Source: Adiantum capillus-veneris (taxonomy: Eukaryota; Streptophyta; Polypodiopsida; Polypodiales; Pteridaceae). Taken from it: a stretch of 64,000 bases of DNA. Each line of letters starts with the position of its first letter. Positions within the stretch are counted from its first letter, which is position 1. Location of the stretch: NCBI GenBank assembly GCA_014529385.2, contig CM043971.1:53851209-53915208 (forward strand), read 5' to 3'. The notes beneath the pieces were generated by a model. The model saw only the letters and a program-made list of their open reading frames with translations. It had not been told where the DNA came from and did no database searches. Shown here piece after piece: positions 1 through 9,635 of the stretch. Made by a program: the position numbers and the translations under genes.

Positions 1-939
1 GATACGAGTTCATGGACGTCATCGAATATCCCGTTATTATTATTTTGAGCCATTACGACCACTTTTGTAATGTTTACGAGAACCTCATATTTTAAATCGG
101 CACTTGTATTTTGGCCGCAGATACTTGTATAATGAGTAAAGCCAACTCAGTTTCTTGTAATTAAGCTTTGTAGAAGCCTAGGGACAATTCAGGTCATTTG
201 GCCGGACATTAGGTTTGGAGGCTTGGTATATAAGCTAAAACCTAAGGCTTTGTAGGACACATTATGTTATCTCAAATAATATACAGTCATGGGTTCTGCA
301 GCATAGAGTAGTGAGCTTCACGCACACACACAGTCGTGCACACTAATCACATTGCAGATATGAGAGTAGGAGCGTGTTAGCATCGAGGAGCTCTTCGCGT
401 CGACGCAAGCAATGCAAGCCGAGGACCACATCGCGAGCCCGCCTGGTACGAGCTATATTTGGTCGTAAGTACCTCAAACGACCTCCGTTCTGAATGATCG
501 AGTAGTCGTTAAAATCAGGGCGAGAAGCTCTTCGTGTTGATGTCTTTGTAGATCAGTTCCGGACACTTTGGAAATTGCTATTTTGAGTCTATCGTGACAA
601 CGATTAGAGGTCTTACAGTTATGGTTTTCAGGGTTTAGGTGTTTGGCCATATAGGATATGTCCTTGTGAGTCTTACCCTCCGATTTCGAGTCATTCCGAT
701 ATGATTTGAGACTGTTTCGAGCTTGTAGTGTTTCGTAGAATGCATTGTCTGTTTCTTTGCTTTATGGTAGTGTTGTGGTAGGATTAGTGACTGTAGAGTG
801 TTGTTCGTGTTTAGCTCAGGGTTGACAACCCAGAGATTGCCTCCATGCCCTAGTCGGGTCAGCTACGTCCTCGGATTGAGAGTTTGTTGGTCTTTGTTCT
901 CGCTGTGCTCCATCGTCCGTTGCGGCGTACCCACTAACA
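1..939 (+). repeat. 5' LTR of element 1 (left end cut by window)
   Basis: Positions 1-939 align without length change to 16,470-17,408, so about 127 bp of this LTR lie off the window. It ends in ...TAACA directly before the primer site. A TATATAA box at 227-233 is the likely core promoter. At 585-594 it holds GAGTCTATCG, half of the palindromic box found repeatedly in this element's leader. Confidence 0.93.
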
Positions 940-940
940 T

Positions 941-958
941 TGGCGCCGCTGCCGGGGA
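941..958 (+). promoter_or_regulatory. Primer binding site, tRNA-Asp type
   Basis: TGGCGCCGCTGCCGGGGA begins two bases after the LTR end. It is complementary to the 3' end of plant tRNA-Asp (…CCCCGGCAACGGCGCCA) with one mismatch. It sets the + orientation of element 1. Confidence 0.9.
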
Positions 959-1822
959 TGAGGCGCCTAAACTAGCATAGACCGCATCACTCGTGTTTGA
1001 TAGTATAGCGTTTCTCTAGAGTTGTCTAGAGTGTTGTCACCATTTGCCTTCTTAATGGGAAGTCAGAGAGCGGATCTCTTGACTGAGGGATAGCCAGGGA
1101 GCCTGCGTCTCGCCGAGGTGGTCCACCATGAGGTTGAGGTATGGTTATATTATTTTGTTGTGTGTTTAGATTAGGTTTTATGGTTTGTGTGTTTGGTTGT
1201 GACTTATGGTTGTGAAGAACTTGAAAGAGAAAAAAAAAAACGCAAAAGGTAAGTAGGAGGTTGTTTGCTTGCCAGAAAGCAAAAACAACCATTCAACCAT
1301 CAAAAGTAGGACTTTAGGTAGTGTAGGAAATCTGATGTTGATCTAGAGAAATTTTGACATGAAAATTTGCTTGAAAACTCAAAAGGCGGAATTGTGTTGA
1401 TTATGGTAAAAGTGCTCTAAAATGGTCGTTTGAAAGCCGATTTGAGTGCTTGTTTTTGCATTAGAGACCTTAAGGTATGGGGGAAAACACAGATTTGGTC
1501 CAATCCCAAAAAAAAAAAAAAACCCAAAAAACAAAAATCTGAAACCAAATCTGCAATTTTTAAAAAAAGTTTGACCTCAAGACCTTGTTTTGCATATGCT
1601 CTAGAGCTTGTATGTGAAATTTCAAAGCATTTGCATCAGTGCTTGAGCATCTAAGTGGGAGTTTTCTTTTTCTGAGTGTAAGGAAGTGAACTGTGAAATG
1701 CTTGAATCCAAAGGAAAAGAAGTCCAAATTGAATGAAACTTTGGGGATAAGCTTCTAAGGGCATTGGGAACCAAAATGTCCAAAAACAGAGAAAAAAATC
1801 ACTTCCCAGTGGCTCTTTGCTC
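959..1822 (+). other. Leader of element 1, no gene seen
   Basis: AT-rich leader between the primer site and the first palindromic box. The small open frames here have no recognisable domain and look like chance. Low-complexity A-runs occur near 1,230 and 1,510. Confidence 0.6.
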
Positions 1823-3175
1823 AGTCTATCGCGATAGACTGGTGAATTGGAGATAGACTCACAAACATGCAAAACCCCTCATACCACAGGTAAAACACAT
1901 CAATACAAGGCTGCTCCCAAAAAATGAGTGTACTTGGACACCTGCTTAACCACTAAACCTCAAGTGTGGTGTTTTGAGTCAGACTTCAGAGACAAATTGG
2001 GTAAAGGGACTTGACCAAATTTCCAAACCTTGTGAAACTTGGTATACATGATCTACAGAGGGCAGGGAACACATTTGTGAAGAGAAAATTTGGAAAAAAT
2101 GTCATTTTGACATACTTGGTGAGTCTATCGCGATAGACTAAGAACCCAGTGATAGAAACCGAATTTTTCAAAAACCTCTGTGGCATAGCTTGGAAAGGTG
2201 CTATTAAGGACACATAAAAATTTTGAAGTCATTTGGACATCAGAATGTGGGTCTAAGACCATTTGAGAGGATTCAGCTTGTAGAAAACACCAGATCTGGT
2301 CTAACTGACAAAGTAAAAGTCCAAACCACTTGAAAATTGGTAGGAGGACTAAGGAGAGGTGTTGGAACACAGTGGTATAGTCAAAGTTCAAGTTTGACCT
2401 ATAAAAGGGGGTACTTGCTCAGTCTATCGTGATAGACTCAAAGCAGGGCCAAAGAAATTGAAATTTTCAAAACCCTCTAGATCACAGCTTGTTTAGCCTC
2501 TCAGGAGGTTACACACAAAATTTGGTGGATTTTGGACATTGGGAAGTCATCCTAAGTCTATTTTCTAGTGATCAGATAGACTTAGAATTCTAGAGTTGGA
2601 GTTAGAGACCTAAGAAAAAGTCCAAAATAAGTGGAAATTGGTGAGCAAGGTGTACAGTGCATAGGGAACACAGTGGTAAAGAGAAATCTGGAAAATTTTC
2701 AAAACTGAAGAATCTGCTGAGTCTATCGCGATAGACTAGGGTTTTTTCACAAAAATTGAAATTTTTGAAAATTGACCATAGGGCCTTGTTCTACATGTTG
2801 TTGTGAGCCTATGGTTAAAATTTGAGTAAATTTGGAGCATTGGAAGTGCATCTAAGTGGATTACTTCACAAGATCAGAAAAGAAATTGTTGTTTGATGCA
2901 AGTTACAAAGGAAAAGTATTCCAAATTGCTTGAAACTTGGTGAGTAGTATCTCAAGAGAAGAGGGAACTCAAATCTGTGAAAACAGTTGAAAAACTGTAT
3001 CCCAGTAACACTTTGGTGAGTCTATCGCGATAGACTCAGAAATTCACTGTAGAAAAATCAAAATTCAAATCTGACTTCATATTTGGGTTCAAAAGGTCCA
3101 TTATACCCTGTACACAAAGTTTGAGTGCATTTGGACATCTGCAAGGGGTACTTGGTGAATCTATCGCGATAGACA
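1823..3175 (+). repeat. 299-bp-period tandem array with an 18-bp palindromic box
   Basis: AGTCTATCGCGATAGACT occurs at 1,823, 2,122, 2,421 (one base changed), 2,720 and 3,019, exactly 299 bp apart each time. A variant lies 139 bp further at 3,158. Between boxes the monomers are only loosely alike, sharing phrases such as cttgaaacttggtgag and ttggacat. Box and spacing are therefore better kept than the rest. The array lies between primer site and gag of element 1. Confidence 0.9.
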
Positions 3176-3411
3176 AGTCAGGAAAAAATTTTGAGAATTT
3201 TTTTGAAACCAAGTATACCACTGGGTTTATCATTGCCTAAGGAGTGCACACACCAATTTTGGGCTCAAACTGACCACTTGGAAAAACATCAGATAGAGCA
3301 ACTTTCCAAATTACATCTCACTGTTTTGGTCATAAGTTTCACATATGGACTCCGATTCCAAAAGTTTTTTTATCAAAATGTAGCTTGAGAGCACCACTAC
3401 AGATCTTAGAG

Positions 3412-5834
3412 CATGGTATCTCTAACTACAAAATCCAAAATTTGGCACCTCGAGCTCTCTCCCTCTCCGAAAGGCGATGTTTGGCCTTAGGCTTAAAATA
3501 CATCCCTCCCCCTCTAAACCCTTCCCCTCTCTTGCTCCTCCACTCACACCGCAATCTTTCAAGAAATCTCAATCTTAAGTTTTTCTTCAAAAACCTTAAA
3601 CCCTCCTCCCCCTCTCCTTTTAAGGAAACCAACCCACTTTGGAAACCCCCCCTACCCTAATAAACCCCCATCTTAACCAAATTTTGTCCACTAACCATCA
3701 TAACTTTAACCTCATGCTAAATGCTTGTAATGTTCCCACTTCAAAGCGACCCCGTTTTGTCATTGAAGCTTTATCTAGCCTCTCCTTGGACTCGTCAATA
3801 ATCATAAAACCAGCCGACAAAAACCTTGGCGTAGTTATCTTACCATGAGATTGGTATGAGAAAGATGCCCTCTCACATCTCAATAACCACTCCACCTATG
3901 AACCTTGCCTTAACTTCCCTTTTGCCTTCTTAGCTTCCCTTCTTACCTCTATCACCCTTCGCTACTCCGCTCTCCCCTCTATGGAGCGGAGCTTTATCCT
4001 CTCCCCCCTTAATAAACCTCCCAAACCTTGTCCTATCTACTTTATCCCTAAACTCCATAAACCATCCATTGTCTCTCGCCCTATATGCTCCTATAAGGGT
4101 TACCTTTTTGAAAAAGCATCTATCTGGCTCCATATAGAACTCTACCCAATCCTCCTTGGCCAAAAGCAACACCTTCAAAACTCCCTTACCCTCATCCAAG
4201 ACTTGGATAAACTTCCCCTTCCACCTAACACCCTCCTTTTTACTTTTGACGTTGAAGCCTTATACCCTAGCATCCCCATTAATCAAGGCCTCATTGCTCT
4301 CAACTCCTTCATCTCTAACTTTTTTGACCCGCAAAAATCTCACTTTATACTCTCCCTTGCCTCCCTTATTCTATCTCATCACTACATTACCTTTAAAGGA
4401 AAATTTTGGAAACAAACCAAAGGCACTGTCATGGGCTCAAACTTTGCCGTGGTATATGCATGTCTTTTCCTCTGCCACTTGGAAGCCTCTTGCCCCCTCT
4501 TACATAACCCTAATCTTCTCTACTTCAAAAGATATGTGGATGATGCCTTTGGACTTTGGAAAGGGTCCCTCAAAACCCTTATTTTTCTCTTAAGCACATA
4601 TGGTGAACCTCTTCAAGAGCACATCAAAATCTCTAAAACCATCTCCTCTACTCTTGCCATTATCCTCAACATAGAATTCTTTAAAGGTACCCGCTTCGCT
4701 ACATCTAGCCTCTTGGATTCCCATTGTTTTCAAAAACCTTTGAATGCCTACAACTATATCCCTTGGAACTCCTGGCACCCAACACATCAAAAAGTCGCAT
4801 TCATCATCTCATAGCTCAAAAGATATTGTATTAGAGAATCAACCTTGAAGGGATACCTCTACCTCCGCAACCTCTTCTACTTACGCTTTCCGGCTAAGGG
4901 TTACCCACCTAACTTCCTCCAAAAAGTTTTTTGCAAGGTCTCTTACCTTAACCACACCTCTCTCCTCCTTCCCCTGCACAAAATAACAAAAAATCCACCA
5001 ACAGTGTTCAAAATCCCCTTCACACCTACCACTAGAAGATTACTACCCTCTCAAAATATTAGCAATCCCATTTCAAAAGCTTGCCAGCTTGATGCTGACC
5101 TCTCCTACCTCCCTAGGCCTACTATTTGTTGGAATTTAGGCCCCAACATCCACAGCCTACTGGTGCATAGTTCACACCCCCCCCCCCCCTTCCCGTTTTT
5201 TTACCCCGCACACAGTCTCTTTTCAAAACCTCCCAAGCCATCCCAAAACCACCTGTATACATTTAGCCTTTAATTCAGTTTACTGAATTTTCATTTTTTT
5301 TAAATAAAAGCACCATACCATCTAGAGCTTCAATTTTTGGATAAACCGCCCTCCCTCCCCTTGAATTATCCTTTGGGCACTCCTTGCACTCTTGTTTCAT
5401 CACTACACTTCTCTCTCACCTATAATAGCCCCTCCCCCTCACACCTCTACCCCCAACTTCTCATTCCCAAAAACTTGTACCTTGAAACCTGGTAATTTTT
5501 CTAGCTTACATCCACACCTAACTCACCATAACTCCCCCCCCCCCCCCCCCCCATTGTACCCTAGTGCTTGGCCTTTAAAGCCACTTCTCCCAAAAAGTGA
5601 TGTCCCCCAAGATAGAAACCTCAAAAAGACTCCTCCAAGCTCCCTTTATAAACCCCTTGCCTCCTCCTCTCTTACAAACTCAATCCCTTTAACACCACCA
5701 CTGATGAGCTCATTACAGCGAAACGTGTTAGGTGGTACTCTCCCTATCTTTACCCACTAATTTTGGCACCTATGCTAATCTTATGAAGTTGTTTTTGCAC
5801 GCTTGAGTACTCGTGTTTTTTTTTTATATTAAAA
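3412..5834 (+). mobile_element. Penelope-like retroelement, copy 1 (degenerate ORF)
   Basis: Nearly the same sequence as 6,416-8,820, with RT motifs visible on the + strand (IPKLHKP, DVEAL, MGSNFAV, YVDDAF). The coding frame is interrupted, unlike copy 2, so this copy is a pseudogene. It ends in a C-rich 3' region with a hammerhead ribozyme motif at 5,694-5,736, then an AT-rich end joined to the duplicated leader segment. No GIY-YIG endonuclease domain is seen after the RT. Confidence 0.8.
5694..5736 (+). ncRNA. Type I hammerhead ribozyme motif (copy 1, weakened)
   Basis: Core CTGATGA at 5,701-5,707 and GAAA at 5,720-5,723 flank stem II (GCTC/CAGC, closing pair lost, loop ATTA). ACCACCA (5,694-5,700) and AGGTGGT (5,730-5,736) form stem I, with the innermost pair lost. 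Stem III is only two pairs (AC/GT). Minimal stem III is typical of PLE hammerheads, which act best as dimers. Two mismatches suggest reduced activity compared with copy 2. Confidence 0.7.
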
Positions 5835-6022
5835 TTTGGAGCATTGGAAGTGCATCTAAGTGGATTACTTCACAAGATCAGAAAAGAAACTGTTATTTGA
5901 TACAAGTTACAAAGGAAAAGTATTCCAAATTGCTTGAAACTTGGTGAGTAGTATCTCAAGAGAAGAGGGAACTCAAATCTGTGAAAACAATTGAAAAACT
6001 GTATCCCAACAACACTTTGGTG

Positions 6023-6178
6023 AGTCTATAGCGATAGACTCAAAAATTCATTGTAGAAAAATCAAAATTCAAATCTGACTTCATATTTCGGTTCAGAAGG
6101 TCCATTATACCCTGTACATAAAGTTTGAGTGCATTTGGACATCTGCAAGGGGTACTTGGTGAGTCTATCGCGATAGAA
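6023..6178 (+). repeat. Palindromic boxes in the second leader segment
   Basis: Variants of AGTCTATCGCGATAGACT at 6,023-6,040 (one base changed) and 6,161-6,178, separated by 138 bp as in the first segment (3,019 and 3,158). Confidence 0.8.
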
Positions 6179-6445
6179 AAGTCAGGAAAAAAATTTGAGA
6201 ATTTTTTTGAAACCAAGTATACCACTGGGTTTATCATTGCCTAAGGAGTGCACACACCAATTTTGGGCTCAAACTGACCACCTGGAAAAACATCAAATAG
6301 AGCAACTTTCCAAATTACATCTCACTGTTTTGGTCATAAGTTTCACATATGGACTCCGATTCCAAAAGTTTTTTTATCAAAACGTAGCTTGAGAGCACCA
6401 CTACAGATCTTAGAGTATGGTATCTCTAACTAAAAAATCTAGAAT

Positions 6446-8284
6446 TTGGCACCTCGAGCTCTCTCCCTCTCCGAAAGGCGATGTTTGGCCTTAGGCTTAA
6501 AATACATCCCTCCCCCTCTATACCCTTCCCCTCTCTTGCTCCTCAACTCAAACCGCAATCTTTCAAGAAATCTCAATCTTAAGTTTTTATTCAAAAACCT
6601 TAAACCCTCCTCCCCCTCTCCTTTTAAGGAAACCAGCCCACTTTGGAAACCGCCCCTAATAAAACCCCATCTTAACCAAAATTTGTCCACTAACCATCAT
6701 AACTTTAACCTCATGCTAAATGCTTGTAATGTTCCCACTTCAAAGCGACCCCGTTTTGTCATTGAAGCTTTATCTAGCCTCTCCTTGGACTCGTCAATAA
6801 TCATAAAACCAGCCGACAAAAACCTTGGCGTAGTTATCTTACCACGAGATTGGGATGAGAAAGATGCCCTCTCACATCTCAATAACCACTCCACCTATGA
6901 ACCTTGCCTTAACTTCCCTTTTGCCTTCTTAGCTTCCCTTCTTACCTCTATCACCCTTCGCTACTCCGCTCTCCCCTCTATGGAGCGGAGCTTTATCCTC
7001 TCCCCCCTTAATAAACCTCCCAAACCTTGTCCTATCTACTTTATCCCTAAACTCCATAAACCATCCATTGTCTCTCGCCCTATATGCTCCTATAAGGGTT
7101 ACCTTTTTGAAAAAGCATCTATCTGGCTCCATATAGAACTCTACCCAATCCTCCGTGGCCAAAAGCAACACCTTCAAAACTTCCTTACCCTCATCCAAGA
7201 CTTGGATAAACTTCCCCTTCCACCTAACACCCTCCTTTTTACTTTTGACGTTGAAGCTTTATCCCCTAGCATCCCCATTAATCAAGGCCTCATTGCTCTC
7301 AACTCCTTCATCTCTAACTTTTTTGACCCGCAAAAATCTCACTTTATACTCTACCTTGCCTCCCTTATCCTATCTCATCACTACATTACCTTTAAAGGAA
7401 AATTTTGGAAACAAACCAAAGGCATTGCCATGGGCTCAAACTTTGCCGTGGTATATGGATGTCTTTTCCTCTGCCACTTGGAAGCCTCTTGCCCCCTCTT
7501 ACATAACCCTAATCTTCTCTACTTCAAAAGATATGTGGATGATGCCTTTGGACTTTGGAAAGGGTCCCTCAAAACCCTTATTTTTCTCTTAAGCACATAT
7601 GGTGAACCTCTTCAAGAGCACATCAAAATCTCTAAAACCATCTCCTCTACTCGGGCCATTATCCTCGACATAGAATTCTTTAAAGGTACCCGCCTCGCTA
7701 CATCTAGCCTCTTGGATTCCCATTGTTTTCAAAAACCTTTGAATGCCTACAACTATATCCCTTGGAACTCCTGGCACCCAGCACATCAAAAAGTCGCATT
7801 CATCATCTCAGAGCTCAAAAGATATTGTACTAGAGAATCAACCTTGAAGGGATACCTCTACCTCCGCAACCTCTTCTACTTACGCCTTCGGGCTAAGGGT
7901 TACCCACCTAACTTCCTCCAAAAAGTTTTTTGCAAGGTCTCTTACCTTAACCGCACCTCTCTCCTCCTTCCCCTGCACAAAATAACAAAAAATCCACCCA
8001 CCGTGTTTAAAATCCCCTTCACACCTACCACTAGAAGATTACTACCCTCTCAAAATATTAGCAATCCCATTTCAAAAGCTTGCCAGCTTGATGTTGACCT
8101 TTCCTACCTCCCTAGGCCTACTATTTGTTGGACTTTAGGCCCCAACATCCACAGCCTACTGGTGCATAGTTCACACCCCCCCCCCCCTTCCCGTTTTTTT
8201 ACCCCGCACACAGTCTCTTTTCAAAACCTCCCAAGCCATCCCAAAACCACCTGTTTACATCTAGCCTTTAATTCAGTTTACTGA
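6446..8284 (+). CDS. Penelope-like reverse transcriptase
   Basis: Open frame of 612 codons. Visible PLE RT motifs: KPADKNLGVV at about residues 121-130, IPKLHKP at 200-206, DVEALSPSI from 268, GIAMGSNFAV near 326-335 and catalytic YVDDAF at 363-368. A PLE-typical YIPWNSWHP stretch lies near 437-445, and a region like the PLE RT-to-endonuclease linker (PRPTICWTLGPNIHSLL) near the C terminus. The frame opens at a TTG; the first in-frame ATG is near residue 90 (6,713), past the conserved N-terminal part, so the true start is uncertain. No GIY-YIG nuclease domain follows. The protein would copy its RNA into DNA at a nick. This is a plant representative of a family also known from conifers and animals. 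Confidence 0.87.
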   Translation: MAPRALSLSERRCLALGLKYIPPPLYPSPLLLLNSNRNLSRNLNLKFLFKNLKPSSPSPFKETSPLWKPPLIKPHLNQNLSTNHHNFNLMLNACNVPTSKRPRFVIEALSSLSLDSSIIIKPADKNLGVVILPRDWDEKDALSHLNNHSTYEPCLNFPFAFLASLLTSITLRYSALPSMERSFILSPLNKPPKPCPIYFIPKLHKPSIVSRPICSYKGYLFEKASIWLHIELYPILRGQKQHLQNFLTLIQDLDKLPLPPNTLLFTFDVEALSPSIPINQGLIALNSFISNFFDPQKSHFILYLASLILSHHYITFKGKFWKQTKGIAMGSNFAVVYGCLFLCHLEASCPLLHNPNLLYFKRYVDDAFGLWKGSLKTLIFLLSTYGEPLQEHIKISKTISSTRAIILDIEFFKGTRLATSSLLDSHCFQKPLNAYNYIPWNSWHPAHQKVAFIISELKRYCTRESTLKGYLYLRNLFYLRLRAKGYPPNFLQKVFCKVSYLNRTSLLLPLHKITKNPPTVFKIPFTPTTRRLLPSQNISNPISKACQLDVDLSYLPRPTICWTLGPNIHSLLVHSSHPPPPSRFFTPHTVSFQNLPSHPKTTCLHLAFNSVY

Positions 8285-8680
8285 ATTTTCCTTTTTTTTA
8301 AATAAAATCACCATACCATCTAGAGCTTCAATTTTTGGATAAACCGCCCTCCCTCCCCTTGAATTATCCTTTGGACACTCCTTGCACTCTTGTTTCATCA
8401 CTACACTTCTCTCTCACCTAAAATAGCCCCTCCCCCTCACACCTCTACCCCCAACTTCTCATTCCCAAAAACTTGTACCTTGAAACCTGGTAATTTTTCT
8501 AGCTTACATCCACACGTATCTCACCATAACTTCACCCCCCATTGTACCCTAGTACTTGGCCTTTACAGCCACTTCTCCCAAAAAGTGATGCCCCCAAGAT
8601 AGAAACCTCAAAAAGACTCCTCCAAGCTCCCTTTATAAACCCCTTGCCTCCTCCTCTCTTACAAACTCAATCCCTTTAAC

Positions 8681-8723
8681 ACCACCACTGATGAGCTCAT
8701 TAGAGCGAAACGCGTTTGGTGGT
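8681..8723 (+). ncRNA. Type I hammerhead ribozyme motif (copy 2, near perfect)
   Basis: CTGATGA at 8,688-8,694, perfect 4-bp stem II GCTC-ATTA-GAGC at 8,695-8,706 and GAAA at 8,707-8,710. Stem I is seven perfect pairs: ACCACCA 8,681-8,687 with TGGTGGT 8,717-8,723. Stem III is minimal (AC with GT around a 2-nt loop). Predicted cleavage lies after the T at 8,716 (GTT triplet). Hammerheads with a very short stem III are a known trait of PLEs, where they process the tandem transcript. Confidence 0.85.
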
Positions 8724-9006
8724 ACTCTCCCTATCGTTACCCACTAATTTTGGCACCTATGCTAATCTTATGAAGTCGTTTTCGCACGCTTGAGTACTCG
8801 TTTTTTTTATAAAAAAAAATTGGAGCATTGGAAGTGCTATTAAGTGGATTACTTCACAAGATCAGAAAAGAAATTGTTCTTTGATGCAAGTTACAAAGGA
8901 AAAGTATTCCAAATTGCTTGAAACTTGGTGAGTAGTATCTCAAGAGAAGAGGGAACTCAAATCTGTGAAAACAGTTGAAAAACTGTATCCCAGTAACACT
9001 TTGGTG

Positions 9007-9163
9007 AGTCTATCGCGATAGACTCAGAAATTCACTGTAGAAAAATCAAAATTCAAATCTAAGTTCATATTTGGATTCAGAAGGTCCATTATACCCTGTA
9101 CACAAAGTTTGAGTGCATTTGGACATCTGCAAGGGGTACTTGGTGAGTCTATCGCAATAGACA
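9007..9163 (+). repeat. Palindromic boxes in the third leader segment
   Basis: A perfect box at 9,007-9,024 and a one-base variant at 9,146-9,163, 139 bp apart, repeating the pair seen in the other two segments. The third segment then continues into the unduplicated leader towards gag. Confidence 0.8.
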
Positions 9164-9635
9164 AGTCAGGAAAAAATTTTGAGAAAATTTTTGAAACCAA
9201 GTATACCACTGGGTTTATCATTGCCTAAGGAGTGCACACACCAATTTTAGGCTCAAGCTGACCACTTGGAAAAACATCAGATAGAGCAACTTTCCAAATT
9301 ACATCTCACTGTTTTGGTCATAAGTTTCACATACGGACTCCGATTCCAAAAGTTTTTTTATCAAAACGTAGCTTGAGAGCACCACTACATATCTAAGAGT
9401 AAATTGACCAAAATGGTTGCTTACGGCATGCATTTTGGTCAGTTTTGAAAAAAAAGCTGTTTAAGGCCTCAAAATGCATCCGGAAGTGAGGGGTGTCTAA
9501 AACCGACAATTTGAGAGAATTGTGAGAAAACGCTCATTGTTTTGGACATAGTTTTGGATTTTCCCTTACCAAAACACTTGAACACACTGAGAGAGGTATT
9601 CCGACAGCAAGCTAGATCTGTTAAGGCTAGAAGTC

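Larger units (their letters stand above)
6416..8820 (+). mobile_element. Penelope-like retroelement, copy 2 (RT frame open)
   Basis: Unit of about 2.4 kb between two copies of the leader segment. It comprises a short 5' part, a 612-codon open frame with PLE-type RT, a C-rich 3' region, a hammerhead ribozyme motif at 8,681-8,723 and an AT-rich end. No GIY-YIG motif follows the RT, so it is either an endonuclease-lacking type or a copy that lost that part. No telomeric repeats are visible at its ends. Confidence 0.85.
2834..9396 (+). repeat. Three ~575-bp leader segments alternating with two Penelope-like copies
   Basis: The same leader segment, from GGAGCATTGG to about CTTAGAG, occurs at about 2,834-3,411, 5,838-6,415 and 8,822-9,396. 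The first two are each followed by a Penelope-like copy; the third runs straight into the rest of the leader. The offsets are 3,004 and 2,984 bp. Segments and inserts both show a few percent divergence. This fits an insertion flanked by a long duplication, then unequal exchange or tandem duplication. Confidence 0.85.

Noticed and set aside
1823-3175. CRISPR-like array of regularly spaced repeats
   Set aside because: Spacers are about 280 bp and homologous to each other, and the context is a plant retrotransposon leader.
3426-4199. Antisense frames over the Penelope-like copies
   Set aside because: Mirror images of the RT frame; both copies show the same ones because the DNA is duplicated.
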